A stretch of 56,445 nucleotides of DNA from Bacteroidales bacterium (GTDB taxonomy: Bacteria; Bacteroidota; Bacteroidia; Bacteroidales; WCHB1-69), in assembly GCA_017525245.1 (NCBI GenBank), contig JAFXTE010000015.1, positions 1-56,445 on the forward strand, read 5' to 3'. The position numbers were made by a program, and so were the translations under genes. This document shows positions 34,053 to 42,959 of this stretch, in pieces; position 1 is the first letter of the stretch, and every line of letters starts with the position of its first letter. The notes below the pieces were generated by a model that was not told the origin of the DNA, made no database searches, and was given only the letters and a program-made list of their open reading frames with translations.

Positions 34053-34697
34053 TCATCTCATATCATTCACCTCCACACCGGGATATTTGCTCTTGTCGAA
34101 GACGAAAATCTTGTCGTCCAGCGGGATGTCGTTCCTGAACTGCTCGATATTGTAGGTGTAGATGGTGTTATCCTTCTCATAGACTGCGATTTTCGCGATT
34201 TTCTGCGAGGTCTTGACGATATAGACGCGGATGCGGTAGTAGGACTGAGCAGTCTTGGGGGTGAGATCGACGATGCTGTATTGCACATTCCCTTGGAACT
34301 CGTCGCGGATGAACTTGGCGCGGAAGTGCGTGCCCCAGTCCTTGAGGATTCGCTGCGGATTCATCAGATTCTGGTCGTCGTCCGGGTCGTATTCGTAAAC
34401 GGAAACCTCCTTGGCATCCTTGTCGTAGCTCCAAATCGAAGTCCCGTCGCAATAATACTGCAGCCCGGCAAAATTGGTCTTGTACTTGCTGCCCTTGAGG
34501 TAGAAATCGCCCTCGCTGACGCCAAGCGTCTTCTCATCCTTGGTGGTCTTCAACGTGTAATGGAACTGCATTGTGCTATACTTCTGGTATTGCTGTGAGA
34601 CCTTCTTCATCAGGTCGTTCGCGCCGCCATCCGTATTCTGCGCGGTGACCGCGACCGCCATCACGACCAGTATCATCAAAAACGCTATTCTCTTCAT
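34053..34697 (-). CDS. LolA-like outer-membrane lipoprotein carrier protein
   Basis: A 214-residue periplasmic protein with a signal peptide (MKRIAFLMILVVMAVAVTAQ). The mature part has the LolA/LolB-like open barrel pattern: QKYSTMQFHYTLKTT, GDFYLKGSKYKTNFAGLQYYCDGTSIWSYDKDAKEV, and YRIRVYIVKTSQKIAKI. Proteins of this family bind lipoprotein acyl chains or related lipids in the periplasm. Start at 34697 puts the signal peptide first. Flanked by a word repeat (34748-34785) and by the trpS promoter element, so it is a single-gene unit. Confidence 0.85.
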   Translation of the reverse strand: MKRIAFLMILVVMAVAVTAQNTDGGANDLMKKVSQQYQKYSTMQFHYTLKTTKDEKTLGVSEGDFYLKGSKYKTNFAGLQYYCDGTSIWSYDKDAKEVSVYEYDPDDDQNLMNPQRILKDWGTHFRAKFIRDEFQGNVQYSIVDLTPKTAQSYYRIRVYIVKTSQKIAKIAVYEKDNTIYTYNIEQFRNDIPLDDKIFVFDKSKYPGVEVNDMR

Positions 34698-34747
34698 TTT
34701 AATCGTTATTTTATCGTCACATTGATTATCAATATTCAAAAACGTTT

Positions 34748-34785
34748 AATGTTCATCGTTCATTCAGCATTCAGCATTCATAATT
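34748..34785. repeat. CATTCAGCATTC word repeat
   Basis: GTTCATCGTTCATTCAGC, ATTCAGCATTCATAATT between the LolA-like and MurL-like genes. Confidence 0.82.
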
Positions 34786-34789
34786 AAAA

Positions 34790-36103
34790 TCACGGTGCCA
34801 TATTGTAATACTCCTCCAGCATATCGTCCTCCATCTGCGCCAGCGTGGCGTTGACATAGTGCTTCAGCAAGTACTTGTCGCCGTGAGTGTTGCAGATGCG
34901 GCGCAGGGCTTCGTTGACCTCGCGGACCGTACCCACGCACTCGAAGGGCTTGATCTTGGAGAGGCCCGACAGCTCGTCGAATGTCTGCTCCAAGGTCGGG
35001 TCGTCGAGGAGGTCATGACCGAAAATTTCCTGCAGCTGTACGTCGGGGATGAACGGCGAGAGGATGATGTAGGCGAAGAGGCACTTCGGACAATGACCGC
35101 ACCATTTGTTCTCCTTGCTGCCGACGTTGCAGCTCTTGAAGAAGGGGAAATACTGCGGGTACTGCGCAAACCGCTCGGCAATCTGCAGCTCGTTGAGCGG
35201 ACGCAAATGACTGTAGTAGTGGTTGCTGTCGCCCATCCAGTCATGGACGTAGTCGCGGAAATCGGTCTCAAACTCCAACGATTTGGAGTACTGGTGGTTG
35301 ATGTAGGTACCAGGAATCGTCGGCTCGTTCGCGCTCGACTCGTTAGAGAGGGCCACATCGCGGATGCCCGTGACCGCGCTCAGCAGCACGGAGTAGAAGG
35401 CCAGCATCGCGGAGAAGGGCGTGTGTCCGTTAAGGAAGCCCTGCGCGTTGAGTTCCAGCAGTTTCGGGTCGATTTGGCGGTGCAGGACGAGAATCTGTTC
35501 CTCGCGGTCGAAGCTGGCCACGCGGGCACAATCGAGGGTCGCGCCACGCGGGTTGATGATGAACGGCACCACCTTGCGGGTCGTCCGCAAATCCTCCAAC
35601 GTCACCACAGAATCCTTGCCCCCTCCGATGGGAACAATCACGGAATCAGTGTCTTCCGCTTTCGGGTAAGACAACTCCCCTACCGGCTTCGCGTCATCAG
35701 GGAACGCGAAGTTCATGAACTGCAGATGGTCGGTTTCGATGCTGTTCTTGTACATAAACTCGCCCAGCCCGTACCAGTAGAGTTTGCGCCACCACCACTG
35801 CTGGTCCTCGTTCAGCGAATAGGGCTTCACCAAGATGGTCGGGCTGCAGGTACACTTCCAGTAGCTGATCAGCTCAATCATGCCGATGTGGAAGATGATG
35901 CCCTCCAACTGTTTGAGGTCGAAGCTGTTCCAGTCGGGCGTGTGCTCCCCGGCGGACAGCACCATCTTCGGGGAGAACTTAATCTCCTCCCCTATTGAAA
36001 AATGGAAAACGAGGTGCAAGTCCCCGTTTTCGATGCCATATTGATACCCCTCGTAGGTGAAAACGGGATATTTTTCTCTTAAATCGTCGAATTTCGCGTT
36101 CAT
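34790..36103 (-). CDS. PP-loop ATPase-type protein, possible MurL-like epimerase
   Basis: A 437-residue protein with an N-type ATP-pyrophosphatase P-loop PIGGGKDS (158-165), followed by FIINPRGATLDCARV and late ALSNESSANEP. A zinc-like WCGHCPKCLFA motif is near residue 335. These traits fit the MurL family, which epimerises the terminal L-Glu of UDP-MurNAc-L-Ala-L-Glu to D-Glu using ATP, an alternative to MurI. The match is from memory of the family layout, so moderate confidence; related PP-loop proteins of unknown substrate are the alternative. TACTTTTG at 36148-36155 is the likely promoter. It stands alone between the LolA-like gene and a gene remnant. Confidence 0.6.
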   Translation of the reverse strand: MNAKFDDLREKYPVFTYEGYQYGIENGDLHLVFHFSIGEEIKFSPKMVLSAGEHTPDWNSFDLKQLEGIIFHIGMIELISYWKCTCSPTILVKPYSLNEDQQWWWRKLYWYGLGEFMYKNSIETDHLQFMNFAFPDDAKPVGELSYPKAEDTDSVIVPIGGGKDSVVTLEDLRTTRKVVPFIINPRGATLDCARVASFDREEQILVLHRQIDPKLLELNAQGFLNGHTPFSAMLAFYSVLLSAVTGIRDVALSNESSANEPTIPGTYINHQYSKSLEFETDFRDYVHDWMGDSNHYYSHLRPLNELQIAERFAQYPQYFPFFKSCNVGSKENKWCGHCPKCLFAYIILSPFIPDVQLQEIFGHDLLDDPTLEQTFDELSGLSKIKPFECVGTVREVNEALRRICNTHGDKYLLKHYVNATLAQMEDDMLEEYYNMAP

Positions 36104-36147
36104 TATTTCTTCTAATGAGTTAATTACCTGTTTTGAGAATTAGCGGC

Positions 36148-36155
36148 AAAAGTAC
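36148..36155 (-). promoter_or_regulatory. Promoter -7 box of the PP-loop gene
   Basis: Minus-strand TACTTTTG, 45 bp before the start codon. Confidence 0.5.
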
Positions 36156-36305
36156 GATTTTTTCGTACATAAACGGGATTATGGAACACCTCACATCTCA
36201 TCTCCTGCGAAATCTCATCTCGAAATTTAACTATTCAATCGCTAATAGTTAAATAATAAATCACAACTTGCTGGTTTTCAAGAAATAAAAAATATCAAAA
36301 AACTC

Positions 36306-36336
36306 TTGACAAACGCTACGTTTAGTTGTATATTTG
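36306..36336 (+). promoter_or_regulatory. Complete promoter before a truncated gene
   Basis: TTG (36306-36308), 20 bp spacer, TATATTTG (36329-36336): the best full Bacteroidota promoter noticed here. It lies 42 bp before the ATG of the four-helix-bundle remnant. Confidence 0.6.
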
Positions 36337-36378
36337 CAGTCTGAAATTCATTAAAACCACAAACAAAATTTTAAAAGT

Positions 36379-36525
36379 ATGGAAATAAAACGATTCGGTT
36401 ACTATTGGTTGGACACTTGGGTGCTGGCGAACGTGATACAACTGGCCACGCAGGAGTTCTGCATGCGGCATCTCAACCGCAAGAATGCCCCCACCTTACA
36501 TCTTTTCCGGCACCTCAATTCCTAA
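36379..36525 (+). pseudogene. Truncated four-helix-bundle suffix-domain gene
   Basis: 48 codons from ATG at 36379. The first 38 or so residues (MEIKRFGYYWLDTWVLANV, then IQLATQEFCMRHLNRKN) look like the N-terminus of the Bacteroidota four-helix-bundle suffix-domain family, related to the 23S rRNA intervening-sequence proteins. Family members are normally well over 100 residues and continue with a Gln/Ala-rich helix. Here the frame runs into the antisense of the last argS codons (from 36496) and stops. So the gene was cut by the junction with argS while promoter and start stayed intact. It may still make a short peptide. Confidence 0.65.
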
Positions 36526-38283
36526 CAGTCCCATGCCGCTGCGCAGCACGAGCGACACCCAGCGGGAGAGTTTGAGGCGCAGCAGCCGTTTCGCGGCGTC
36601 CTCCTCCTTGAAAATCGGGGTGTCCTGGTAGAAGTGGTTGAACTGCTTGGCCAGGTCGTAGCAGTAGTTGGCGATGAGCGCGGGACTGAAGTTGTCGCCG
36701 GCCGCCAGCACTGTCTTCGGGTATTGGTACAGCAGGTTTATTAACGTTTTTTCCTCCTCGTTAAGAGAGAGTTGCGGCAACTTGGCGGCGAGGTCGATAC
36801 CGCTCTCCACACCTTTACGCAGCATCGAGCGGATACGGGCGTGCGTGTATTGGATGAACGGCGCCGTGTTGCCGTTGAAGTCGATGGACTCCGCCGGGTT
36901 GAAGAGCATGTTCTTGGTCGGATCTACCTTGAGGATGAAGTACTTGAGCGCGCCCAAGCCGATCATTTCGTAGAGTTTGCCGGCCTCCTCGGGGGTGAAC
37001 TGGAACTTGCCCAGCGCCTCGGTGCTCGTCTTGGCCTCCTCATACATGTCATCCATCAGGTCATCGGCATCGACCACCGTGCCCTCGCGGGATTTCATCT
37101 TGCCTGACGGCAGTTCCACCATCCCGTATGAGAGGTGGTAGATAAAGGCACCGAACGGTTTCTCCAACTTCTTGGACAGCACCAACTTGAGCACATCAAA
37201 GTGGTAGTTCTGTTCGTTGCCGACCACGTAGATCATCTTCTGCGGGTGGAACTCCTCGTAACGGAGTTGCGCGGTGCCGAGATCCTGCGTCATATAGACG
37301 GATGTGCCGTCCTTGCGCAGCAACACCTTCTCGTCCAAACCCTCGCCGGTGAGATCAACGCGCACGGAGCCGTCCTCGTGACGGTAAAACGCGCCCCTGT
37401 CCAAACCTTCCTGCACCAAGCTCTTGCCAAGCAGATAGGTCTGGGACTCATAATATGTCTTGTCGAAGTGGATGCCCAGGCGCTCGTAAGTCTGGTCGAA
37501 ACCGGCATAGACCCAGCCGTTCATCTTTGCCCACAACTCGCGGACCTCTTTATCACCCGCTTCCCATTTGCGCAACATCTCACGAGCTTCCAAAATCAGG
37601 GGTGCTTTATCCTTCGCTTCGTCTTCTGTAAGACCTTGTTCCACAAGCTCTTTCTGTTCTTGTTTATAGTGTTTGTCAAAGACAACATAATACTTTCCAA
37701 CGAGATGGTCGCCCTTCATTCCGGAGCTCTCCGGAGTTTCGCCGTTGCCGTACTTCAGCCACGCGAGCATCGACTTGCAGATGTGGATACCGCGGTCATT
37801 AACCAAGTTGACCTGCACCACGGGATGACCGCACGCCTTGAGAATCTGCGACACGGAATGACCGAGCAGGTTGTTGCGGATATGTCCGAGGTGCAGCGGT
37901 TTGTTGGTGTTCGGCGAGGAATACTCGATGAGCACAGGGGCTTCCTCTTGGGTCGGATTCAACCCATAACCTTCATTGTCAGACTCTTGTTCCAACAAAT
38001 CCATCCAGAAGTTCTCCTTAATTTGCAGGTTCAGATAACCCTTCACCACATTAAATTCCTGGATACAATCCAGATTTTCAAGCAGTTGCTGCCCGATTTC
38101 CGCACCCAATGCGTCGGGCGACTTGCGGGCGACTTTCACCCACGGGAAGACGACCACGGTGAGGTCGCCGGTGAACCCCTTTCGGGTGGGCTGCACAAGG
38201 TTCGCATCGGCTTCGATGTCGATGTTATAGAGATGTTTCAGGGCGTTTTGCAACGCAGTGGCGATTTGGGTTTCTAGTTTCAT
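36496..38283 (-). CDS. argS: Arginyl-tRNA synthetase
   Basis: A 595-residue class I synthetase charging tRNA-Arg. N-terminal Arg-S additional domain (1-105), HIGH motif HLGH (131-134 in NKPLHLGHIRNN), the KMSKS equivalent SGKMKSREGTVV and a C-terminal DALR anticodon-binding domain (IQYTHARIRSM, ending GMGLLGIEVPEKM). Complete. The 3' end overlaps the plus-strand gene remnant by 30 bp. Upstream are a GGTTAT word repeat and two 28-bp palindromes that separate it from the FKBP gene. Confidence 0.97.
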   Translation of the reverse strand: MKLETQIATALQNALKHLYNIDIEADANLVQPTRKGFTGDLTVVVFPWVKVARKSPDALGAEIGQQLLENLDCIQEFNVVKGYLNLQIKENFWMDLLEQESDNEGYGLNPTQEEAPVLIEYSSPNTNKPLHLGHIRNNLLGHSVSQILKACGHPVVQVNLVNDRGIHICKSMLAWLKYGNGETPESSGMKGDHLVGKYYVVFDKHYKQEQKELVEQGLTEDEAKDKAPLILEAREMLRKWEAGDKEVRELWAKMNGWVYAGFDQTYERLGIHFDKTYYESQTYLLGKSLVQEGLDRGAFYRHEDGSVRVDLTGEGLDEKVLLRKDGTSVYMTQDLGTAQLRYEEFHPQKMIYVVGNEQNYHFDVLKLVLSKKLEKPFGAFIYHLSYGMVELPSGKMKSREGTVVDADDLMDDMYEEAKTSTEALGKFQFTPEEAGKLYEMIGLGALKYFILKVDPTKNMLFNPAESIDFNGNTAPFIQYTHARIRSMLRKGVESGIDLAAKLPQLSLNEEEKTLINLLYQYPKTVLAAGDNFSPALIANYCYDLAKQFNHFYQDTPIFKEEDAAKRLLRLKLSRWVSLVLRSGMGLLGIEVPEKM

Positions 38284-38440
38284 AATGGTTATAGGTTATG
38301 GGTTATAGGTTATTGAAGCTGGGGAAACGGAAATGTTTGATGCTGTCTTTTTATACGCAATGTAGAGACGCAATGCATTGCGTCTCTACACGTATATATG
38401 ATTTGTTCGTTGTAGAGACGTTTCATGAAACGTCTCTACA
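38284..38440. repeat. Word repeat plus two 28-bp palindromes between FKBP and argS
   Basis: GGTTATAGGTTATGGGTTAT (38286-38316), then GTAGAGACG-CAATGCATTG-CGTCTCTAC at 38362-38389 and GTAGAGACG-TTTCATGAAA-CGTCTCTAC at 38412-38439. The two palindromes share arms but have different, each perfectly palindromic, centres. Confidence 0.9.
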
Positions 38441-38450
38441 TGGCGGGAAA

Positions 38451-39122
38451 TCACTCGAAGGAAATCAATTCCACGTCAAAAATCAACGTTGCGCCGCCGG
38501 GGATCATGCCGCCAGCACCCTGCTCGCCGTAGCCGAGGTTATAGGGGATGAAGAAACGGTATTTGGAACCAGGGGTCATCAGTTGCAAACCCTCAGTCCA
38601 GCCGCGGATCACCTGGTTAAGACCGAAAGTGATGGGCTCACCTCTGTCAACGGAGGAATCGAATACGGTACCGTCAATGAGTTTGCCAGTGTAGTGAACC
38701 GTAACCTTGCTGGTGGCTGTCGGGTGTTCGCCCTTGCCCTCTTGCAGCACCAAGTACTGCAAACCGGAAGCGGTCTCCTTCACGCCAGGGTTCTTCTTGT
38801 TCTCAGCGAGGAATTGCGCACCTTTTTCAATTTCAATTGCTGCGCCGCTTTTCTTCTTGGCCTCTATATCCTCCTGAAGATCCATAAAGATTTGCTGCAT
38901 CTGTTCGTCCGTGAACTGGTTTTTGCCAGCGTATGCATCTTTAATACCTTGCACGAATGCCTCATAATCCAATTCAATGCCGTCACGGCTCATGCCATTG
39001 CCAACGTTGAAGCCGATGGCGTAGCTGCTTTTCTGTTGTTTTGTCATTTCTTCCTGTGATTTTGCGGAAAAACCCATGCCGACAAGCAGCAATGTCATTC
39101 CGAGTGTGATAATCTTTTTCAT
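38451..39122 (-). CDS. FKBP-type peptidyl-prolyl isomerase, exported
   Basis: A 223-residue periplasmic or membrane-linked isomerase of the Mip/FkpA type. Signal peptide 1-22 (LLVGMGFSAKSQ), an N-terminal helical dimerisation domain (SSYAIGFNVGNGM... through FMDLQEDIEAKKK) and a C-terminal FKBP domain from about 120: SKVTVHYTGKLIDGTVFDSS, VIRGWTEGLQLMTPGSKYRFFIP, and GATLIFDVELISFE. It helps fold exported proteins by isomerising X-Pro bonds. TATTTTTG at 39188-39195 is the likely promoter. Single-gene unit before fusA. Confidence 0.94.
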   Translation of the reverse strand: MKKIITLGMTLLLVGMGFSAKSQEEMTKQQKSSYAIGFNVGNGMSRDGIELDYEAFVQGIKDAYAGKNQFTDEQMQQIFMDLQEDIEAKKKSGAAIEIEKGAQFLAENKKNPGVKETASGLQYLVLQEGKGEHPTATSKVTVHYTGKLIDGTVFDSSVDRGEPITFGLNQVIRGWTEGLQLMTPGSKYRFFIPYNLGYGEQGAGGMIPGGATLIFDVELISFE

Positions 39123-39187
39123 TTTTTATTTGTATTTGAATTAATAAACGTAGCAAAGGACAGTTCCGACTGTCCGAAGTTTAGCGG

Positions 39188-39195
39188 CGGCAAAA
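39188..39195 (-). promoter_or_regulatory. Promoter -7 box of the FKBP gene
   Basis: Minus-strand TATTTTTG, about 65 bp before the start codon. Confidence 0.45.
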
Positions 39196-39241
39196 ATACA
39201 CTTTTTCCGCATTTTTCCGCTATATCGCATATTTCGCAATA

Positions 39242-41305
39242 CTATTTTCTCCTTTCCGCGATTACCTCCTCCTGTTTGGCAGCGGGCATCCGCATGTACT
39301 GGTAGAACTCCATGGAGTAGTTGGCGCGGCCGCTGGTGACGTTGCGCAGGGCCGTGGCATAGCCGAACATCTCCATCAGCGGGATGAAACCATCGAGTTT
39401 CTGCGAGCCTTTGCGGAAACGACGCATGTTCTCGATGCGTCCGCGGCGTTTGTTGATGTCGCGGGTGATATTGCCGATATACTCGTCAGGTGTGTTCACT
39501 TCGACCTTCATCACCGGCTCCATCAATATCGGGGCCATCTTGTTGTAGGCGGTCTTAAAACATTGTGCCGCACAGAGTTGGAAGGCCATGTCACTGGAAT
39601 CCACCGGATGGTAGCCGCCATCCACCAGCACACAGCGCACATCCACCACGGGATAACCCGCTAACGGACTTTTCTCCATCGCGGCACGAAGTCCCTTCTC
39701 AATGGAAGGAAGGTACTCGCGCGGCACGACACCACCCTTGGAGACATCCACGAACTCGAAACCCTTGCCGGGATTCGGCTCGAAACGGATGACCGTGTGC
39801 GCGAACTGCCCGTGACCGCCGGTCTGCTTCACGTGCTTGTAGTTGCTCTCGTACTCTTGCGTGATGGTCTCACGGAAAGAAACGCTCGGCGCACCGACTT
39901 CGATCGGCACCTTGAACTCGTCTTTCAGACGATCGACGATAATCTCCAAATGCAGTTCACCCATTCCGGCGATGATGGTCTCCTCCGTCTCGTCATCGTA
40001 ATGCGCGTGGAAAGAGGGATCCTCATTGCTCAGCTTGGCAAGCGCTTCACCGAGTTTGTCGCGGTTTTTGTTGTCGGTCGGAGTCACTTTCATCTCGATG
40101 ACGGCAGGCGGCACTGAGATGGACTCCAGCACGACAGGCTGCTTCTCATCGCAAAGCGTGTCGCCAGTGCGGGTGTATTTCATACCCACAAGAGCGACAA
40201 TCTCACCTGCACCAGCTTCGGAAATCTCCTCGCGCTCCTTGGCCTTGATGCGGAAGATGCGCCCCACCCTTTCGTTTTTGTCCTTATTTGTATTATAAAG
40301 GCTCATGCCACTGGTCAGCTTGCCGCTGAAAATGCGGATGAACGTCTGTTGCCCTACGTAAGGGTCGTTGATGAGTTTGAACGCTAATGCGGAGAAAGTC
40401 TCGTTGTTTGACGGATTGCGAGTATAGGTTTTCTCATCGTCATACGGGTCGTGGGCGATGACCGCACCGATGTCGGTAGGAGACGGCAAATAGTCGATGA
40501 CCGCGTCCAGAAGCGGCTGGATGCCTTTGTTTTTGTAAGCCGCACCGCATAACACAGGCGTAATCAACAATTTAATCGTTGACTCACGAAGAGCCTTGCG
40601 GATCTGCTCCTCGCTCACTTCACGTTCCTCCAAATAGGCGTCGGCAATGTCATCGTCAAAATCGGCGAGCTTCTCGACCAAGTTCTTATGGGCGGCATCC
40701 GCAGCGGAGGCAAACTCGGCAGGGATTTCGTTTTCATAAACCTCTTTTTCGGAGAAAGTCAGCGCTTTCATCTTCACCAAGTCAATACAACCCTTGAAAT
40801 CGCTTTCGGCGCCCATCGGGATTTGGATGGGCACGGCATTCGTACCGAGATACTTCTCCATCTGGGCAATCACCTCGGAGAAATCGGCACCCGTGCGGTC
40901 CATTTTGTTCACGAAGGCGATGCGGGGCACGCGGTACTTGTCGGCCTGGTTCCAGACGGTCTCGCTTTGAGGCTCCACACCACCCACCGCGCAGAACACG
41001 GCCACCATACCGTCAATCACGCGCAGGGAACGCTCCACCTCGATGGTGAAATCCACGTGGCCTGGAGTGTCTATCAGGTTGATTTGGTGACCTTTCCACT
41101 CTGCTGTGATGGAAGCGGAGGCGATGGTGATACCGCGTTCCTGCTCCTGCTTCATGAAGTCCATCGTGGCCTGACCGTCGTGTGTTTCTCCAATCTTGCG
41201 GTTCACGCCTGTGAAGAACAAAATACGTTCCGAGCAGGTGGTTTTTCCTGCGTCAATGTGCGCAGCGATGCCTATATTCCTCAGTTTTGATATACTTTTA
41301 GCCAT
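39242..41305 (-). CDS. fusA: Translation elongation factor G, isolated copy
   Basis: A 687-residue translational GTPase that drives ribosome translocation (and recycling with RRF). G1 AHIDAGKTT (15-23), effector region [23 protein letters not shown]3 DTPGH (79-83), G4 NKMD (133-136), and domain IV/V blocks such as [17 protein letters not shown] and RRGRIENM. G1 continues with C-S-E-R where most EF-Gs have TTER. It is not in a str operon (no rpsL, rpsG or tuf nearby), so it may be a second EF-G paralogue. Upstream is the composite promoter-palindrome element with TATCTTTG at 41352-41359. Confidence 0.95.
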   Translation of the reverse strand: MAKSISKLRNIGIAAHIDAGKTTCSERILFFTGVNRKIGETHDGQATMDFMKQEQERGITIASASITAEWKGHQINLIDTPGHVDFTIEVERSLRVIDGMVAVFCAVGGVEPQSETVWNQADKYRVPRIAFVNKMDRTGADFSEVIAQMEKYLGTNAVPIQIPMGAESDFKGCIDLVKMKALTFSEKEVYENEIPAEFASAADAAHKNLVEKLADFDDDIADAYLEEREVSEEQIRKALRESTIKLLITPVLCGAAYKNKGIQPLLDAVIDYLPSPTDIGAVIAHDPYDDEKTYTRNPSNNETFSALAFKLINDPYVGQQTFIRIFSGKLTSGMSLYNTNKDKNERVGRIFRIKAKEREEISEAGAGEIVALVGMKYTRTGDTLCDEKQPVVLESISVPPAVIEMKVTPTDNKNRDKLGEALAKLSNEDPSFHAHYDDETEETIIAGMGELHLEIIVDRLKDEFKVPIEVGAPSVSFRETITQEYESNYKHVKQTGGHGQFAHTVIRFEPNPGKGFEFVDVSKGGVVPREYLPSIEKGLRAAMEKSPLAGYPVVDVRCVLVDGGYHPVDSSDMAFQLCAAQCFKTAYNKMAPILMEPVMKVEVNTPDEYIGNITRDINKRRGRIENMRRFRKGSQKLDGFIPLMEMFGYATALRNVTSGRANYSMEFYQYMRMPAAKQEEVIAERRK

Positions 41306-41350
41306 ATAATTATCTGATAATCAATATATTAATTTTATCACAAACAATCG

Positions 41351-41453
41351 GCAAAGATACACAAATTACGAATACGACGAGACAAACAAAATCCTTATGG
41401 TAGAGACGTTTCATGAATCATCGTTGTAGAGACGTTTCATGAAACGTCTCTAC
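41351..41453 (-). promoter_or_regulatory. Composite promoter-palindrome element, copy 3 (fusA)
   Basis: CAAAGATA (minus TATCTTTG, 41352-41359), ACACAAATTACGAATACG, GAGACAAACAAAAT, then a truncated palindrome (41400-41418, GTAGAGACGTTTCATGAAT) and a complete one at 41426-41453. Same order as copies before the ROK kinase and trpS. Confidence 0.82.
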
Positions 41454-41468
41454 TGTCAGCAAAAAGTG

Positions 41469-41476
41469 TATTTTTG
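41469..41476 (+). promoter_or_regulatory. Promoter -7 box of the TPR-dedA-aroE run
   Basis: TATTTTTG, 22 bp before the ATG at 41499 and directly after the palindrome. Confidence 0.55.
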
Positions 41477-41498
41477 CACCCTTAAAAAAGTTAGCTGA

Positions 41499-42950
41499 AT
41501 GAAATTCTATGATGATGATAATGAGGAAGATGAGTTCACCGAAGAGGAAATATCTTTGGCGAAGGGTTTCTGCGAAGCCTGCGACAAAGGGATCCCCACG
41601 GCTTATAGTGAAGATGAGTATGACATCATCATCTCCAACCTGATGTTTTCCCAAAAAGGCGACTATTTGAAGAAAGCCATCGACCGGGCCCAGCACGACT
41701 TCCCTGATGACCCGGGATTTGTCATCTGGAAGATGCGGTATCTGATATGGAATGACCAACGCCGTGACGCACAGCAATATATGCAAAAGACACTGCGCCA
41801 CTTTCCGGCTTCGGCAGAGTTGTATGAAGAGATTGCTTTCATTGCCTACACTTTCCATCTCAACATGAATGTGGGTGATCTGGTGCAGAAAGCCATCGAC
41901 ATAGAACCCTCTTCCAACGCCTATTTCATTCTCACAAACCTCTATTTGGACAAGGGGAATGTGGAAAAGGCGCTAGAGAGCTTCAAAGAGGCATACCGCT
42001 ACGACAGCACCATTTTGGAAAGCATCGACATGATTATCCTTTCGCATAATGACAACCGGTCTATGCGATTCCAGGCCGACCTTCAATTTTTACAACGCCT
42101 GTGCCAGGAGTTCCCGCTGAACAAACCGATTTGGATGAACTCGGGGGTACTCCTCGCCCTCAACGACCAGCATCAAGAAGCGCTGCAGGCGTTTGAATTT
42201 GCCAATGCCATCGAGTCTGACTCCATGGGACTCTATGCCATCGCGAAGGAGCATTTCATGCTGCAAAACTTTTACAAGACAATCGACTGCTGCTGGCGTA
42301 TCCAGAAGTCCGAAAAACTGACCACACACGTGCTTCTCGGCAAAGCGTTCAAGGAACTCAAGCTCTTTGACGAAGCGCTTCAACAACTGCTCATCGCCGA
42401 CGAGAAAGACCCCGAATTCCCGTTCGCCTTTTCCGAAATCGTGGACGTGCTGCGGCTGACGGGCCGAATCGAGGAAATCCCCAATTTCGTGAGCCGCTGC
42501 TATGAAACCCAGCATCTGAGCCTTGAGAAACTGGAATGGGTGCTCGACTGCCTGCGCGCGGACAAACAAAAGGAAACGTTCCTGCACCTTTGCCGTTCTG
42601 CTGAAAAGCAGTTCGAAACGCCCCTCGATTACTGCGCTTGGCTGACGGAATACTGCTATCTGGTTCACTGCCAGGACATCGCCATCCAGATTCTGGAAGA
42701 GAATTTCACCGACCTCCCCGATGACGAACTTTACGAACATCTCGGCTATTTCCTCGCACTGTCATACATTGCGGACGGCAAGCCGAAGATTGGTCTCCAG
42801 CACCTCCAAAACGCCCTCATTCTGAACGAGGATGGCATCCGAAGCGATTTCCTTGACTTAGACACGGACATGCTCTACACTCTTTACCCCGAAATCTATA
42901 TGCTGGTCGGCCCCTATTCCGACCATCTGCCCGACATCCACAATAATTAA
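41499..42950 (+). CDS. TPR-repeat protein
   Basis: A 483-residue soluble protein of tandem helical TPR-type repeats after an acidic N-terminus (DDDNEEDEFTEEEISLA). Repeat signatures: AYFILTNLYLDKGNVEKALESFKEA (first half AYFILTNLYLDKGN), GVLLALNDQHQEALQAFEFA, LLGKAFKELKLFDEALQQL. No signal peptide, so a cytoplasmic scaffold or chaperone-like protein is likely. The family is common in Bacteroidota without a known function. Its TAA is 9 bp before dedA and the three genes to aroE form a tight run on one strand, so they probably share the promoter at 41469. Confidence 0.85.
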   Translation: MKFYDDDNEEDEFTEEEISLAKGFCEACDKGIPTAYSEDEYDIIISNLMFSQKGDYLKKAIDRAQHDFPDDPGFVIWKMRYLIWNDQRRDAQQYMQKTLRHFPASAELYEEIAFIAYTFHLNMNVGDLVQKAIDIEPSSNAYFILTNLYLDKGNVEKALESFKEAYRYDSTILESIDMIILSHNDNRSMRFQADLQFLQRLCQEFPLNKPIWMNSGVLLALNDQHQEALQAFEFANAIESDSMGLYAIAKEHFMLQNFYKTIDCCWRIQKSEKLTTHVLLGKAFKELKLFDEALQQLLIADEKDPEFPFAFSEIVDVLRLTGRIEEIPNFVSRCYETQHLSLEKLEWVLDCLRADKQKETFLHLCRSAEKQFETPLDYCAWLTEYCYLVHCQDIAIQILEENFTDLPDDELYEHLGYFLALSYIADGKPKIGLQHLQNALILNEDGIRSDFLDLDTDMLYTLYPEIYMLVGPYSDHLPDIHNN

Positions 42951-42959
42951 CCCGTTTTC

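Noticed and set aside
34859-38277. Plus-strand frames of about 380 codons opposite the PP-loop gene and argS
   Set aside because: No motif, and they oppose genes with intact signatures.
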